64,000 bases of DNA from Trichoplax sp. H2 (GCA_003344405.1 NOWV01000188.1:87580-151579), one strand, 5' to 3'. Shown: positions 27,101 to 41,100, counted from the stretch's first letter. A program made the numbers and translations. Notes: a model not told the origin generated them from the sequence alone.

Positions 27101-30100
27101 ATTATAACAGCATTGGTTCAAAAAAAGATACTGTATTGCCACAACGAGTATTACTGCTAGGATTGATTTAAATGTCTACTTATAAGATGATTAACATTAT
27201 AGAATTATAGTTGATAATTACCTGTATGGCTGACTTTAAATTTTCATGTATGATTAACTACTGTAAAGTTTTTCAATTTTCTAATTAGAATGTTAATCAT
27301 TGATTCTTTCCTAATATGGTATTATTAGCGTAAAGTTTGCGGTAATTTTACATCGAGGGAGTTACTTAGTTTGGACTAGTAATGGCGATCATACGTTCAT
27401 ACGATAATCATTAAACTTTTCTTAACCTTTCGTGTAGTAAATGGATTCATTTAAAAATGATCTGGAGTACGTAATACTTCGATAAATGTGATAACTATAG
27501 TGTACCAGCTCTTAATCCTTCTTCTACGATATCTTCTATCTAGTACATTTATTAGTTTAGCCTTGGGTGTAATCAACGAATGCTACAAGGAGAATTCTGA
27601 TGATGCAGTATTATTATTTATGCAAGAATTACCTGATTGGGGAAACTGCTCCTGTTTCGCTATCGTTTTCGCATCATCGAGGATGAATGATATCATCATC
27701 CATGACTGCTACCAAGAATCGCTTAATAATTTGTGGACCGGTGAAATAAAAACGACTACTCCTATCTGGAAGGTAAGTGAAAATATTGCTAGCTATTCCT
27801 AACTGCTATTTCATTAGTAGATACTATAAAAACATTCGAATTTTGCCTTGCAGTATGTTTGATATATTTCTAGCTTAACATTTTTATTCTATATTGAACT
27901 TTAGGTCTTGCTATGCATCGCTTGTCCCTTCCTAGTCTTCACTGATTTCGTCCAATTTAAACCTCATGCCCATTTATATTCCTTTTATCGCCAAAATAAC
28001 GTAATACCCGATGCTAACAAGATAACATCACAGGAAGACATTGAAATAGCTATTGATAATGTTTGTAGTAATTGCGAACAGAATCAACCGAGAAAAGTTC
28101 GAGAGAAGTTAAACGATCAACTCCAAATGTCTAAATTTAGTCTATTACGACTAGAAAAGTTTTATACAGCACCTAGGATGATTTTTCTACTTAATATGGT
28201 AAATTGACTTGAATAAACTCAATTTTATTAGTTACCGGTAGCCAATATTGCTATCGGTATTGGAGGCTAGTTTCCTAATAAATTTAGATGGAAAAATATC
28301 TTAATTTAATATATTTAACGGCATTATCACGAAAGAATTTTCTGTAAATAGACTGCAATGGCAAGCATTATAGATAGTTCATCAACTCAAATATTTTTAC
28401 TATTTCCATTTTTTGAATTCAGCTTACCTACGTAACATTTCTGATCGTCTATGCGGTTTTCATCATGACTAAACTCGATGGACATATTAAACCAATCGAA
28501 TATGTCTTGATAATTTGGGTGTCAGCACTTGGATTTGAGGAAGTTAGACAGGTAATTCTTTTAGTTCGATCTTCTTGATGGGGTATAAAATGCTAAAGAG
28601 ATGTGCGGCTGACGATGAAAATCGTAATTAGTTCGATAGCTTAGTAGCCATTGAAAGTAATTTATCGTTTATGAGATTAAACATTTTACTGAATATGTAT
28701 TCGTGCTGTTATTGTAGCTAAATAAAACAAGGCACATAACCATAATTATTTACCACTATATCTACAGATTATCTTTGCACCCAAGCCGCGATTTATTAGT
28801 AAATTAGCATACTGGTGGTCCGATCATTGGAATAAAACTGATGTACTCGCTATTATAGCATTTTATTCAGCCGTAATTTTTCGGTCATTTAATGAAACAG
28901 GAGAAGTAGGTAGATTAATTTATTGCGTGGATTTTATCATCTTCTTCCTTCGTATGCTGCAAATGCTTTCCGTTCGCGTTAACCTGGGACCAAAAATGGC
29001 CATGATCAGACACATGGTATTAGTTAATGATGCTTCATTTTATTTTTAGTCTGTATTTATAGCTTGGTAATTAGATATTTTTAAGTTAGAGATGCAATTA
29101 ATACTGTAGGATGGGTAATTTTGACATATATTTTTCAAAGCACCAGTAATGCTATATAGAAATCTACTTTCATATATCATAAATTCTCAAATCTATGAGG
29201 ATATGCATTCATTCAGTCCTACTTCTAAGATACTCGATCATTAACTGTATTCATTGTTGCAAAACCCACATGCAAGAAGAAACAGTATAAGGGCATTACA
29301 TAGGAAATATAAATCACTAAGTTATAAAGGATTCCTGAAATACCTAATTAGTCGAATTAATTCTACCTATTACATTATATTACCTATATCAATACGCTAA
29401 CGCGAATTTCCTGTATGATATCATATTGTCATCGATCAATTTTTATAGTAGTGATCGTTTTTTAGGTTAAGGATTTAATTTCTTTCATCATCATCTTACT
29501 CGTCTTTTTGGCTGCCTTTGGTATTGCTACACAAGCTATATTATATCCGGTAGCTGAATTGAGTAGCACAGTAATAAAAAACATCTTTTATGTTCCCTAT
29601 TATCGAATCTATGGCGAATTATTTCTGGAAGAAGCTAGTAAGTGATCTAAGAAATAGACTTAAGATTTTGAATAACTTATTTCATACCTAGTTGGCTATA
29701 GCATAAAGATGGCGACCTGCTACTACAGATTTCGTATGAATATGGTATTTCGATATCAAGAGTTTCTCAGCTAGCAGTAATCCGCTAAAAACGCCTCATA
29801 TCATAGCACTTCTTGGCGAATTGTATCGTTCCTGAAATATTTTGAGCAGCTCGGCGCCAGTTTACCGTTTGCAATACCACGGCCTAGAAATTTTCTATAA
29901 AATTCTTCTCCCGAAATAGGAAATTAGGCTATTTTATGTATATTAGCTTATTAGTTAGAGATTTGCGATAGTATAAGATTATACCGGCGCTAATTTACAT
30001 CAAAAGCGAAGTTTGAATATTTTGGAGAAGTAAGCACCACAAGCTCAAGATTTTCTAAGGAAGAAAATTCTCTCTAAATATGAAATTAGCCTATTTTACT

Positions 30101-31615
30101 TTTACTTGCCAGTTAATTAAAGTTTTACAATAGTATGAGATTATGCTACCGCTCATTTCCATCGATAGCAAAAATATATGAGTATTAACGTCAAGAGTTC
30201 TCTGCTAACGGAAAATGGGTATACAGTAATACATATTAGTGAATCGCTACGAAAACTTATAGGTTAATATAAAAACTTTGGACATTTAAATATTATTTAT
30301 ATAACTACTAAAATATGAATGTGCCCCGGAAATGCTTATTAAGGAAGAATATCTGACCAATTGAATATAAAGTTGATCTCTAGGAATAGTTAAACATGAT
30401 TTAATGACTAAAATTAGGCTTAAAGTATACCTAAACATACTATAGAAACACGTTATGTTTACCATCCGCTTTTTAGGTATTAAATGCCTTAACTCGGACC
30501 AAAGAAATGTCACTGAAGATTCCTTCGCTTATCATTGCACTTCCCGTGAAGCTATCGTCAACATTTTATTAGTAATCTATTTGCTACTAACAACAATTCT
30601 GCTATTGAATTTATTAATTGCCATATTTAAGTAAGTTCAATCGTTTATTTTTAAGATTAATAAACTAAAATACAAATAAAATGGTTGCATAACAACCAAC
30701 TATTATAGGGATAAGACATGAATCTTAATTTATTGATCTAAAACTAATAGCTTGCATCATATATCTATCTTGTAGCTATTCAAATTTTTCATTTCTTGTA
30801 TTTCTTTAGTAATACCTATGGTAAGATTGAAAATGAAGCCAGTCGAATTTGGAAGATTCAATACAATAATTTGCTTCGGGAATACTTGTTCCGATCTCCT
30901 AGTGTTCCACCTTTGAACTATTTACCAATTCTTTATACATTATTACCATGGAATTGGAAAACGTCGGTAGCAAGTTGGAATAGTTATTTGAAACAACTTG
31001 CTAATTTAAAACACTTAAGTAAGTTTATCTAAGTTCCATCTTTTGCTTTGGGAAGAGAACTTGTCTAAGAGTTACTCATCCTTGAATACTCAAATCCACT
31101 TATTGATATGATATCGACAACTGCTGATCGTTTCTTGCAGAAATTCCTAAGAAAAAAATTCATGTCTATGACATCTGCAGAATGCAGAATTGGGAAAAAC
31201 AGACACAGATTTCATATTTAAAAAAAAGTAAAAAGTCAGAAGTTAAGGAAGGAGCCAAGCGCGATAAACTAGATATTTGTTTATCAAAGTAAGTTAAATA
31301 TAAAGTATAACAGGATTCTCAGCTCTATAAAATATCCATCTAGTAAAATGAGTTACTATTTATTCAATGTATCGTAGATGCATTAATAGGTAGATTAAGC
31401 ATGAAAATAAGTGATATTTCACTTATTATTATCGCGAGTTATTAAACCGTTTTAGAAATGATAGTGAATCATTCATAATCTCTTTTCTCTATTTTCCACT
31501 CTATAGGATAGAAGAGTTAGCAAATGATCTTCGTTTACTGAAAACCCAGCTTGCCAGCACATTGGCTACAAATTCGAGTACCTCCTCTCTAATAGAATCT
31601 AAAGACCACTCGTAG
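21139..31615 (+). CDS. TRPM cation channel C
   Basis: Complete TRPM channel apart from the unidentified ATG exon. Exons: 21139-21230, 21460-21628, 22433-22789, 22947-23130, 23430-23577, 23666-23801, 23959-24022, 24809-24894, 25006-25146, 25993-26058, 26287-26687, 27544-27772, 27905-28198, 28423-28551, 28768-29016, 29466-29637, 30477-30630, 30810-31018, 31141-31288, 31507-31615. They sum to 1179 codons including the stop. Landmarks in order: FISKNFQKREC, CQCGRKKH, TDAFGEIQFYRYG, VLTSGYHLGV, HTHFILADDG, MWNRIEP, FVTPSRLQDLYES, LFLWAVLTDR, FMQELPDWGN, S1-S6, YRIYGELFLEEA, SRIWKIQYNNLLREYLF, and a coiled-coil end RIEELANDLRLLKTQL. No kinase or hydrolase domain follows. Exon lengths and phases match D almost exactly, and sequence is closer to D than to A or B. 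Confidence 0.92.
21785..22060 (+). pseudogene. Two relic copies of the TRPM fourth exon inside intron 3 of gene C
   Basis: At about 21791-21875 the sequence reads as exon 4 (LLKLLSEYWGIKD, then QSLIIS), preceded by a usable AG. It then degenerates, with ACCATGAATATGCAG matching the later ATGAATATGCAATG of gene D's exon 4. At about 21966-22045 a second piece reads IKDLNLVRSIIIASDG and degenerates again. Both lie upstream of the intact exon 4 of C at 22433-22789. The first relic is closer to exon 4 of gene D (LLTLLSEYWGIKDPSLVIS) than to exon 4 of C (LLSLLQKHWVINDPSLIVS). In-frame stops and lost length mean they are not functional exons. Confidence 0.75.
22095..22245 (+). repeat. Short direct repeat in intron 3 of TRPM C
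   Basis: GGGGCAAAGCGATTGATTGT then TCATTTACTGGTA at about 22118-22150 is echoed by AGGGCAAAGCAACTGATTAT then TCATTTACCATAT at about 22202-22235. Two local copies near the relic exons, consistent with repeated slippage or unequal exchange in this intron. Confidence 0.5.
24235..24675 (+). repeat. Direct repeat, two copies of about 170 bp, in intron 8 of TRPM C
   Basis: Copy 1 (about 24235-24425) and copy 2 (about 24515-24670) share GATGTAGTC-C then a TGTG-GTAATA-like block, AGCATATA-TG, TGGATACCATAACCGTT or its variant, ATCCAGTAATcCGCAATAGTTAAAA, and GTCCACATTACTCATA. Non-coding, diverged. Confidence 0.6.
25385..25800 (+). repeat. Direct repeat, two copies of about 165 bp, in intron 10 of TRPM C
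   Basis: Copies at about 25388-25550 and 25615-25785. Both contain TTTATGATT, GTATT-GAATAC, ATCTTTGGATTCAA (or TAGATTCAA), AAATTGCTCACCAGCTCTGCC, and a similar tail. The 20-bp TGCTCACCAGCTCTGCC core is identical in both. Non-coding. Confidence 0.65.
27905..30630 (+). CDS. Membrane and pore exons of TRPM C
   Basis: Exons 27905-28198, 28423-28551, 28768-29016, 29466-29637, 30477-30630. S1 starts at FYTAPRMIFLLNM and continues TYVTFLIVYAVFIMTK. S2 is EYVLIIWVSALGFEEVRQ. S3 begins DHWNKTDVLAIIAFYSAVIF. S4 and linker run FIIFFLRMLQMLSVRVNLGP. S5 is FIIILLVFLAAFGIATQAIL. The filter is YRIYGELFLEE. The outer loop carries two cysteines (IKCL, YHCT) and a sequon (NVT). S6 is VNILLVIYLLLTTILLLNLL then IAIF. 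The S2 E..Q and S3 N..D pairs are present. I expect a functional pore because no frame break or missing segment is seen. Confidence 0.9.
29875..30185 (+). repeat. Direct repeat, two copies of about 140-165 bp, in intron 16 of TRPM C
   Basis: Between pore exons 29466-29637 and 30477-30630, copies at about 29885-30010 and 30045-30180 share AAAATTCT, GAAATTAGGCTATTTTA (or GCCTATTTTA), GTTA..., GATAGTATAAGATTAT (or ATAGTATGAGATTAT) and a GC-rich CGCTAATTTxCATC end. Non-coding. Confidence 0.55.
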
Positions 31616-34600
31616 ATTATATACCATTATAGAATGAATGCTTTACACGAAGTAATAAGTATTCAGCTTTACAGTTTTATTATGTTTATCATAAGATTGA
31701 TACATGAGTAGAAAAATGTTTATCCTCACTCTAACGATCTAAATAGATAATCTCAATAGCCAATGGATTAGAAATGGTAGTATTGTGCTATTTCTTAAAA
31801 TTAATTTCGATTGCGACAGTCACTAACTTGATTATATCCCAGTAAAAGAGTACTTATTTAGTATATCAGGTGTAATGTTGATGGCGATTCAATTAAGAGA
31901 ATTGATCCTGAAATTAATGGATTAATTTATTACGATGCTTTGTAAGACGCTAGATCATAGCTACTGTAATCCAGATACAGCTGCACCTGCAACAAGTACC
32001 AAATTATTGTTCTTAAATTCCTTAAATTTAGCAGAAATATGTTTAATTTCGTAATCTATTACACGGCTATCAATGAGTACTTGATAGATATAATATTTCT
32101 AAAATATCCGATATTAAATTTAAAATTTTCTACCCATGATAAGACGTAATCATGTCGTATCAAGTGTTGATACTCTTTAATATTCCTTGTTAACAAGCCT
32201 TTTATAGTTAATAGCAGCCAGAGCTTGAAAGAAAAAATACAACTAACAGGAATTAGTGATGCATTATAAACCTCATCAAGCCACTATAATTGTAGGAAAT
32301 ATCATATTCTCCAAAAAGTTGTCTTTTTATGCAACAATCGGAAAATAATTTCGACATAAATTTAATATTATTCAATTCCTATCGACCGAGATATCATCTA
32401 AGCTTAATATAATTGTTCAAAATGGGACTAAAGTGATTTTACAATCAATTCTGTTTGCTTTAATTATTGCTAAAAGCAAAATCTCCTACTCTAATATATT
32501 CTAAAGGCAAGATGATATCGACCTGCAGTAGTATCAACATTAATTTATTATCACTTGACTCTTACTAAGAATGATGTGGAGCGATTATAATTTGTCTTTC
32601 CATTTTGTCCAATTTTAGCTATGCCATTGCCATTAACTTATTTTTATGTAGTTCTTAGACATGACATGCGTAACGATAACATCGTTGAGCTATAAATTAT
32701 TCGCAGGTTGCGGCAACGTACAATCCAATTGTATTATAGAAATCTCCTAACACAAAAGTAAGCCATCCTTATAACTCATTCGCATTCATAAAAATTCTCT
32801 CCTGCCGTGCCTTCTTATTCTATAAAAATTATGTTCATGTATCTATCTCGTTAGTTAGTTCTGCTAGTTCTAGGGTAAGCTTGCATCCTTTACCTATTCT
32901 ACTTTATTATCGCTATTTGACTAGTTTACGTCGTTATACATGCTATAACTTTATACGGTTTTCCTCCTCACACTAACTGCAATAATGACTACTGTTCACT
33001 AATTTATTACTCTAGTAATTTCTTACGATTATGACGGACATGCAATCTTCCTAAACATCGTAATTTACAATAATAGTAGACTTTATTATTATGCACTTCC
33101 TAAGAAATTTTGCTTATTTCATTACAATAAATAGCATAATCATTTGGAATATGGGTATGTAAATTGAATTTTATCCCATCCAAGCATTATCCGATGATAT
33201 CATTGAGCTATTAATTGTAGTGCAACGAAGAGATCACAAACTGTTTATCTATACAATTTAATCACATATATTCATAAATTATTAATAAGTGGCTTGTTAC
33301 CTGTTTACCAAAATGATGTCCAACTATTGTAACTATTGTTATGACCTAGATAACGATTAAAACCAACATAATTGAACAATATGACAGAATGACGTTTAAA
33401 AAGTCCATTATCTCTTGTCCGGATGATTCACTGAAATGCTCTATCAGTACCATTTCTACCCTATAAAATGGGTAATATTATCTGGAGCCTGAAAGTCTGT
33501 AGAAGGATTGGATTTGTGTTTTAAAGCCGACTAAATTAATTGAATTTAGCAAGACAAACTTTAAAATCAGTTATTGGTCAATTGAAACTCTTGATCGCAT
33601 CTATCTAGCCATAGAGGCGTTTCTAACCAGCAGAATTGGTCTTCACGATATGATCTAGTTTTCAATATGAAAGAATTGGTAAGACTTCAATCTTTTAATT
33701 ACTACTGTAGGATCATTTATCGTTAACTTATCAGTAGAGAATCATTGATCACACAGTTATGCTTTTGAAGGATGATAAATTAATTATCTATTCACGTACG
33801 GTATTTTATCGTGGGTTATGCCCTTCTTTAAAGTAGAGACGACCAATATAAACTGAAAGGAGTTACCATTGCAAGTTCTACCTATTATTTGTACTCATTT
33901 GAGTTATGGTTCAACTCCAATGGATGATAATTCTCTTAGTAAATCAGTGTAGGCAATGAATCAAGCTAAATTATCTAGTCTTGATGCGTTTTTCATTAGA
34001 TCTCCATCTTTCAGTGACTGACTTCTCTAGAATAGATACTATTACATCGTATCGTTAATACTGATCTTGTAAGAATTACCTGACATGAATCTACCAAAAA
34101 TTAGTCCAAGTCTTTCGGCAAAATTAGAAAACATTTTTTCATCAGATTGCTTAGACATTATCTGGACATAGAATATGCTCGTCCTCATCGCGATAAGGAT
34201 GTTTCTTCGGCCTAGATGAATCATTACATAAATATATCAGTAGCGGTAGCATATTTTAATCAACAAGCTGAACTGAATATTCCTTTCTTATGCTCTTGTG
34301 ACTGGATAATCCATCAACTATCGACAATTTTTGAAGCTTATACTCAAATATCAATCGAGAATGAATCTTCTAAAATCAAATCTTCCTATAACTCTGATCC
34401 TAATACTAAAATAAGAAAGTAATTTTATGAAACCACTAAATGATGGCTGCCCATTAGTTATAGCCTATTCCTGCAGTAAGAACTCTATCGTTTCGCATAA
34501 AAGGAGTCTTCTGTTCAGTTTACATGGAAGATCCTGATATGTCTCGTATCAATAATTAGTACAAAGCTCCTGTTCAAATATTTCAGGATTAAGCATCTCG

Positions 34601-35136
34601 TTGCTTATCATGTTAGCCATTCTATAATTTGGTAATGCAGATAAATTTATACGACATCTTCCACAACTGACAGAGAAAATAATCTTAATTCATTTATGAT
34701 TCCAATCCTATTAGGCTACAGTATTAAAATGAGATTAGTATTCAATTTAGAAGACGATTCTTAACGCCGATGTGGAAATTAACTACTAGAACAGCAGTAG
34801 TTCTAATAAGAAACCTTTTTATCCTCTGATCTATTCAGTAAACGATGTTGAATACAATTTAGGATCCTGTAAAGTATTAATATCAACAATTTTCTTCACA
34901 ATTATAATTGCAAGAACACAAAGTTAACCCCAAAATCCAACTTAATTATTTCGAGTCCATTTGCGTATATAAATAAGGATCATAAAGAATCCCACTTTTA
35001 TTATTATTAGTCTGTTTGAAAGTTTAACTAATCCATTTTAAGCTTTTAAAAGCACTTGGTTAATAAATGACATAAAATAGAACTAATTTTCATCCTGATG
35101 AGTGATCAATGTGTTTGTTATATCAATTAATTCTAG
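31616..35136. other. Spacer between TRPM C and D
   Basis: About 3.5 kb of AT-rich sequence. The promoter and first exon of D are expected here but were not recognised. A 68-codon frame at 34216-34422 starts MNHYINISVAVAYFNQ. It has no known relatives that I recognise and no counterpart upstream of B or C, so I leave it uncalled. No RNA gene or mobile element was seen. Confidence 0.4.
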
Positions 35137-38100
35137 CGATCAACGGTGAAATTTATTACCGAAAATTTCCAAAAATGCGAGTGTATAAATTACGTGCAAG
35201 GAAATAATTGGGAAAGCGATGGAAAGGAGTAAGATAATTATGCTAAGCTATAACATTTTTTATGCTGTGACTTAATCAAAAGTTAAGACAAATTAGTGTT
35301 TAATGGAGTCATTGAATAGAAGGTAATCAAGGCAGTTTAAATTTAATTTAGCTAAAAACATTAAATTCCTTCTAATATTATACTGTACCATAAATGTTTT
35401 GCGGACAGCTAATCTAGAATGTTTATTACGGAGGATGAAGTATTTAGTGTAAACCTAACTGGCTAAATGATCAATATTGAAGCATATACAAACCAACATT
35501 TATGACTCTATCATTCCATTCGATTAATTTAAAGTTACTTAATGGTATTTTACGCCGTATCCTTTCTTAGTCTATTTTATTAAAAAGAGATTAGCAATAC
35601 TTAAGTACAATAGAAGTACATTAATCTATAAATAACGATTCATACAGCCTAGTTGATCAAAAGTTAGGTATGACATTTAACATTAACTAACATTAGCAAT
35701 TCTGTAATTACATTCGATTGATTGTAGTCATTTCATTTTAGAACTTTTATACAGTATCAAACACCCTATTCTTTCTTGATATATTTTACTAAAAGAGATC
35801 AGAAATACTTTATTAAAATAAAAGGATATTAATCTATAAATAGCAATTTAAGTAGCCTAGTTGACTAAACAGTAACTTTGATTATAGACATTAACTAGCG
35901 TTAACGATTCTGTAATTACATCCAATTGATCGACAGTTATCTTATTTTAGATCTTAATCTTTCTCGGTAAATCTACTTAGTAGAAATTAGTATTACTTAT
36001 AGTAAGACATAAGCATATTGATCCATAATCAACTCTGTATACAGAAAATGATATTCAAGATCTAATTATTACTGTTAATCAAAATGTATCCTTCCATTTG
36101 TTATTTTATACTCCAAATTTAACACCGACAAGTCTGTTTAGAAAGATTTACTGTTAGTAATAGCTTATAATTTGGTTATGAATACAGTATCATAGATAGA
36201 AAATCAAGTACGGTAGTGAATATTAACAGAGTTAAAGACAAATAATGACTCTACAAAATCTACGATTGAACACATCGTTACTTTAGAAACTAAGTAATAC
36301 AATTATTATTATACAACAGAATCGAATGAGTCAAGGAATAGTGCCGTAATTAGGCAATATTGAGAATAGTTTACAGGTTCTCTGGCCAACTCTTTGGCCA
36401 GATCAGCTATGGTATAACTAATGATAATTTCATTTCTTTAGTATTAAACGTTGCGTCTGTGGGCGAAAGAAGCATTCTAATCGGGGTCGTCCAAGGTCTA
36501 ATGGAATCCTTGGTGAAATTTGGGACTGGAAAACTCACACTGAAAGGCACTGTACAGATGCATTTGGTGAAGTTCAATTTTATCGTTATGGAATGAAACC
36601 TTCCACAGCCAAGGTTATCACTTAAAATGTTTATTCAGTAATACTTCCTTCTAGAATGAATTAGTCATAAGAATAGGTATAGGTGTCTCAAATCGACATC
36701 GTGCTTTTGTTGCCATTACGTATCTAGCGAAATTATAGATTGAAAATATTTCTTGATTTTAAGCCATTTCGGAGCTAATATTCTATCAATATAGTTACTA
36801 ATTCTAGCTATTTTCAATTAAAATTATAGTATCTACGAGTCAATGCTGATGCTCAGTCATCACGGTTACTAACATTGCTTAGCGAGTATTGGGGCATCAA
36901 AGATCCAAGCTTAGTGATATCGATCATTGCTGATGGTGACGATGAATATGCAATGTCTAGAACAGCTAGAATTTCATTTTGTAACAATTTAGCCAGCGTG
37001 GCTAGAAATGCTGCTGCTTATATTGTTACTTCTGGTTATCATATTGGGATGCTAAAAATTATTACCAAAGCACTTAATCGCAATCTAAATAGCAATGGAG
37101 AAGGTCTACAAAAAGATATTCCGGTTGTTGGAATTTCAACGTGGGGTTCAGTTTTAAATAGAGAATTATTACAAAGCCAAGTGGTAAGAGAATCCCATTT
37201 CATCTTTATCTTGAGCTATCAATGTTTAATTTATCGAGTTTATATCGAATCATCCACTCAATATTCTTATTCAATAAAGAAGCAATTAAAGGTCAATGCT
37301 ATTACTAAATTGAAATCATTATTGCTAAATCAATGATTGATATAGGGACATGGGTGCTATCCAGCTAAATGTGTTGCAGTTAGAAAAGCTGCTGGCCGAT
37401 TTCTACCTTTAGATCCATTTCACACTCATTTTATTTTAGCTGATGATGGCACAATTGGCCAGCGTAAAGCTGAAGAGATATTGAGACAAAATTTAGAAAA
37501 TGAATTACTCAGATTGGAATTTAACGGCGGTATGAAATGCAATGGGTTAAAATAAATACCGCATAAACTGTAGTAGTTCCTCTAATCAGCCTTCACCAAG
37601 TAGATATTCTACGATAGGATTTTTTATTTATCTCCTGGATTTGATAAAGTATAACTAAACATATAGGCTTGTTTCAGTTATTATCAATGATTACATCTTG
37701 GTAAAAGGTATAGCATGCTTGTGAAGAAACTACTTCTTTAACATATTATAAAGTGATATCCAACTATAATACATAAATTACTAAATTGTTATTAAATTAC
37801 ATATGAACGTCAAGCAAGAACATAATTCTATTATGCTATAATAAAGATTAGATACAGTACTTTAATCCTAACTTAGCATACCTAAAATATTTAGCGTTAT
37901 TTTAAGAAAAAGATAGCCAGTTGAACAAATTTTAACACGGTTACGATCGCTAGTTAACCTTGAAATAATTTCAATTATGAACTGATTAATACGTCTATAA
38001 TTAAATATATTGAAGTAGATATTGTATTTTCCGGTAATCTTGGTTATAGGTAAAGTTCCCATGATACAAATTGTGATTTCCGGAGATGAAAGAACTTTGG

Positions 38101-41100
38101 TAAAAGTCAATAAATCCCTTCAGCGTCGCATACCTGTTTTAGTTGTAGAAGAAACGGATGGTGCTGCGACTATTTTAACATTAGTTAAAGAAAGCTGGTA
38201 AGTCAAAGTATTTCAATTTTCCTCAGAAATTTATTCTATTTATTGCATAACATGATCTAAAATCGATAATTGGCAATAATCAATTTATAATAATTTTGAC
38301 AAATATATCTCATCTTTCAATAGCAAACTTCAGCTCGATTACTTAGAGCAGCGCATTTGTGAAAAATTCGGTTGGAATATTGCTGAGAAACATACCACTT
38401 TAAGAACAAAATTGCAAGACTGTTTATTGAATATCAAGGAAATTCGTACTAACATAGATTTGGTAAATTTTTTTATCTAATTTTATCGAACAGTAATAGA
38501 TAATTAGATTTGATATTTCATATTTGGGTCCTTGATTTTATTCCAATTTTTGTTGATATAAATTTAGTTAATTGGAAGAAATTATCGAATTTTCTAAGAT
38601 TAAACGATTTGCTTTATGTATATATATTCGTAGCAAAGAAAGGTGTTAGCATTTGACTTTTATTATTTTTATCTAGTAACAGCTAAAATCTATAGTACAA
38701 TACTGTATATTGGCTATCAAAAATTAATTTAGGTTCATTTCTAATATTCATTTATATGCTACATTACTATCTAAGTATCTAGCTTTTCGTCAATTTACTA
38801 TGAATATATGTTCTTAGCGATGAAAGATGCTAGCGTTTGGCTTGTATTATTTTTCATCCAATGACGGCTAAAATCTACTGTAAACTATAGTGGCTATCAA
38901 AAATCATTTCAAGTTCTCTTCGAATGTTTATTTTGATGCTATATTGCTATTCAATATCTATCATTTCGTTTGCCTTTAAAACACCAATGCATCAATATTG
39001 AATATCATGCATTACCATGTTAATGACAATCTAAGTTTGAGGTAGACTGATCTTGTAAATTTATGACTATAATATTCTTTTAACAGTATCAGATTAAAGT
39101 AATGTTCATAGGCAATGCTTAATCATATCTTATATTTAAATCTAAAATTTTAATAGCTATACATGGCTAATTTTACAGAATTTGATAACAGTGCTATAAT
39201 TTAAGCCACAAATAGCTGATTACTACTCTATAAAAATATGTGACCATTTGCATAGTTAATCACAGTGCCAAGCATTGGCTGATATTCTGATTATCTTAAT
39301 TGCTATAATTTACAAATTTTAAGCCTGATTTCAATTTTAATAGTTCTCCATATGCTCTCTCAACTAGAATAGTATAAATAAAACTAACAGTATTTTCTAT
39401 TTTTTGCAGCTATTTACTTATAACAGAATGGAAGATCAGCTAGGTGATATCATTTTTGACGCCGTTGTCTATGGTAAGCACACTAGAAAAATGTAAAATT
39501 ATCCACGATGCTCCCTATTGTAGAATTTGTAAATAAGTATATGGCAAACATGCGAGTAGAATTACTAACGATGATAATGAACGACTAAATCTTATATCCA
39601 TATGAAAATTGTCTCATCATGCTTTAATATATATTTAAGCACGAAGGCTTGATGAGAATCAAAGTGCTCAATTAAAGATCATGTGGAATAAAATTGACGA
39701 AGGTGCTGGTGCAGATACTTGGGAAGTAAGAAATAATTTCAAATTGATATCTATATTCGTTGTAGAAAAAATGATTGCGTTATTATTATACAACATCGGA
39801 ATATACTTGCGAACAAAACAACCTGAAGACAGTAATGTCTAAAATTAAATTTACTTTCTTATCTTCTGTGTCCTAGAAAATCGATAGCGACGTTGCTATG
39901 GAGAATGCTTTACTAGGAGAGCGAGAAGATATTGTCGAATTTCTAATTAAAGAAAAGCATGGTTTAAATCTTTACCATTTTGTGACTCCACAAAGGCTAC
40001 AGGATCTATATCTTTCGGTATGATTTCCGAGTTCTTCATTCCTGTACACCAACAGATATTTGAGAAATCATCATTAAGTATCTTTCTTATATGTAATGTA
40101 AAATAATATCACCATTCTTTTGATATACGTATGTATGTATAAATTGTATATTCAGTTTTTCATGTTCTGAAAATTAAAAACATGATTAGTAAAAGTGTTG
40201 TGAAGGATTAGGAGACGAAATTATTTGATAGTATTATCCAGTTTTTACTTTCCATATAGCATAAATGGAGATAGTAAAGGTTTGGTATGCAGCCTTTTAA
40301 ATGATTTGATTTAAATCGTCGACATTAATACTGGAATTACAGCCACGATAATATTACATGGGACCTTAGGAATACATTGGGGTAATTAGTGGCTATGTCT
40401 CATACTTAATATTGCTTCCAATGGCTTTCGTATAATTTCTTAGCTTGTTAAAGTATACGAGTATATCCTAAGTGTATAGGTTACGTCAACATCAGATAAA
40501 TCAATCTAGGTCCGGAAAGACCTCCAAGAATCGACCGTAGATAGATTCATCAATAAAAATATTCTTACTTATATGCTAATCAATAACTTTAACTTATATT
40601 TTCTCCTGTCATTATTTGAGATGGCAGTACGGATTTACGCGTATGTAAAATAAATGATTAAGTGTTAGAATAATTAACTTCAGCTGTTACTATATCCTCT
40701 ATTATAATATGATTCACTATTGTTTTTCTCTATTTGATGCAACAGGCTCCGGAAGATAGTCTCTTAAGACTATTCATATCTAAAACTATCAGACAACATC
40801 ATGGTGATGAGGCATGTAGATTAATTTTTAGCTGCCCTTTTGAAAGTCTAAAATTATTAAAAATGCGAATGTTGAATTCCCTCGGAATGGGAAAGAAATT
40901 ACTAGTTGATGTATATTTCAGTTGCCTCTTGTGAACAACTTTAATCAATTTGTATCTTATAGTATTAATTTTCTAAATCAAATTTCACTTGTGACTCTTG
41001 CTATATCACTTGGCTATATAATATGTTGCTAAATGTCACTCTTCAAATCATTTCGATGTCATTATTTCGTTATATGCTGTTGAGTGTACCCAGCTACAAT

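Noticed and set aside
34216-34422. 68-codon plus-strand frame starting MNHYINISVAVAYF in the C-D spacer
   Set aside because: No recognised family, no counterpart upstream of the other TRPM genes, and length within chance for this much AT-rich DNA. It could not be tied to the D start.
36360-36596. 78-codon frame over the third exon of TRPM D
   Set aside because: Wrong frame of a real exon; the correct frame gives CVCGRKKH and TDAFGEVQFYRYG.
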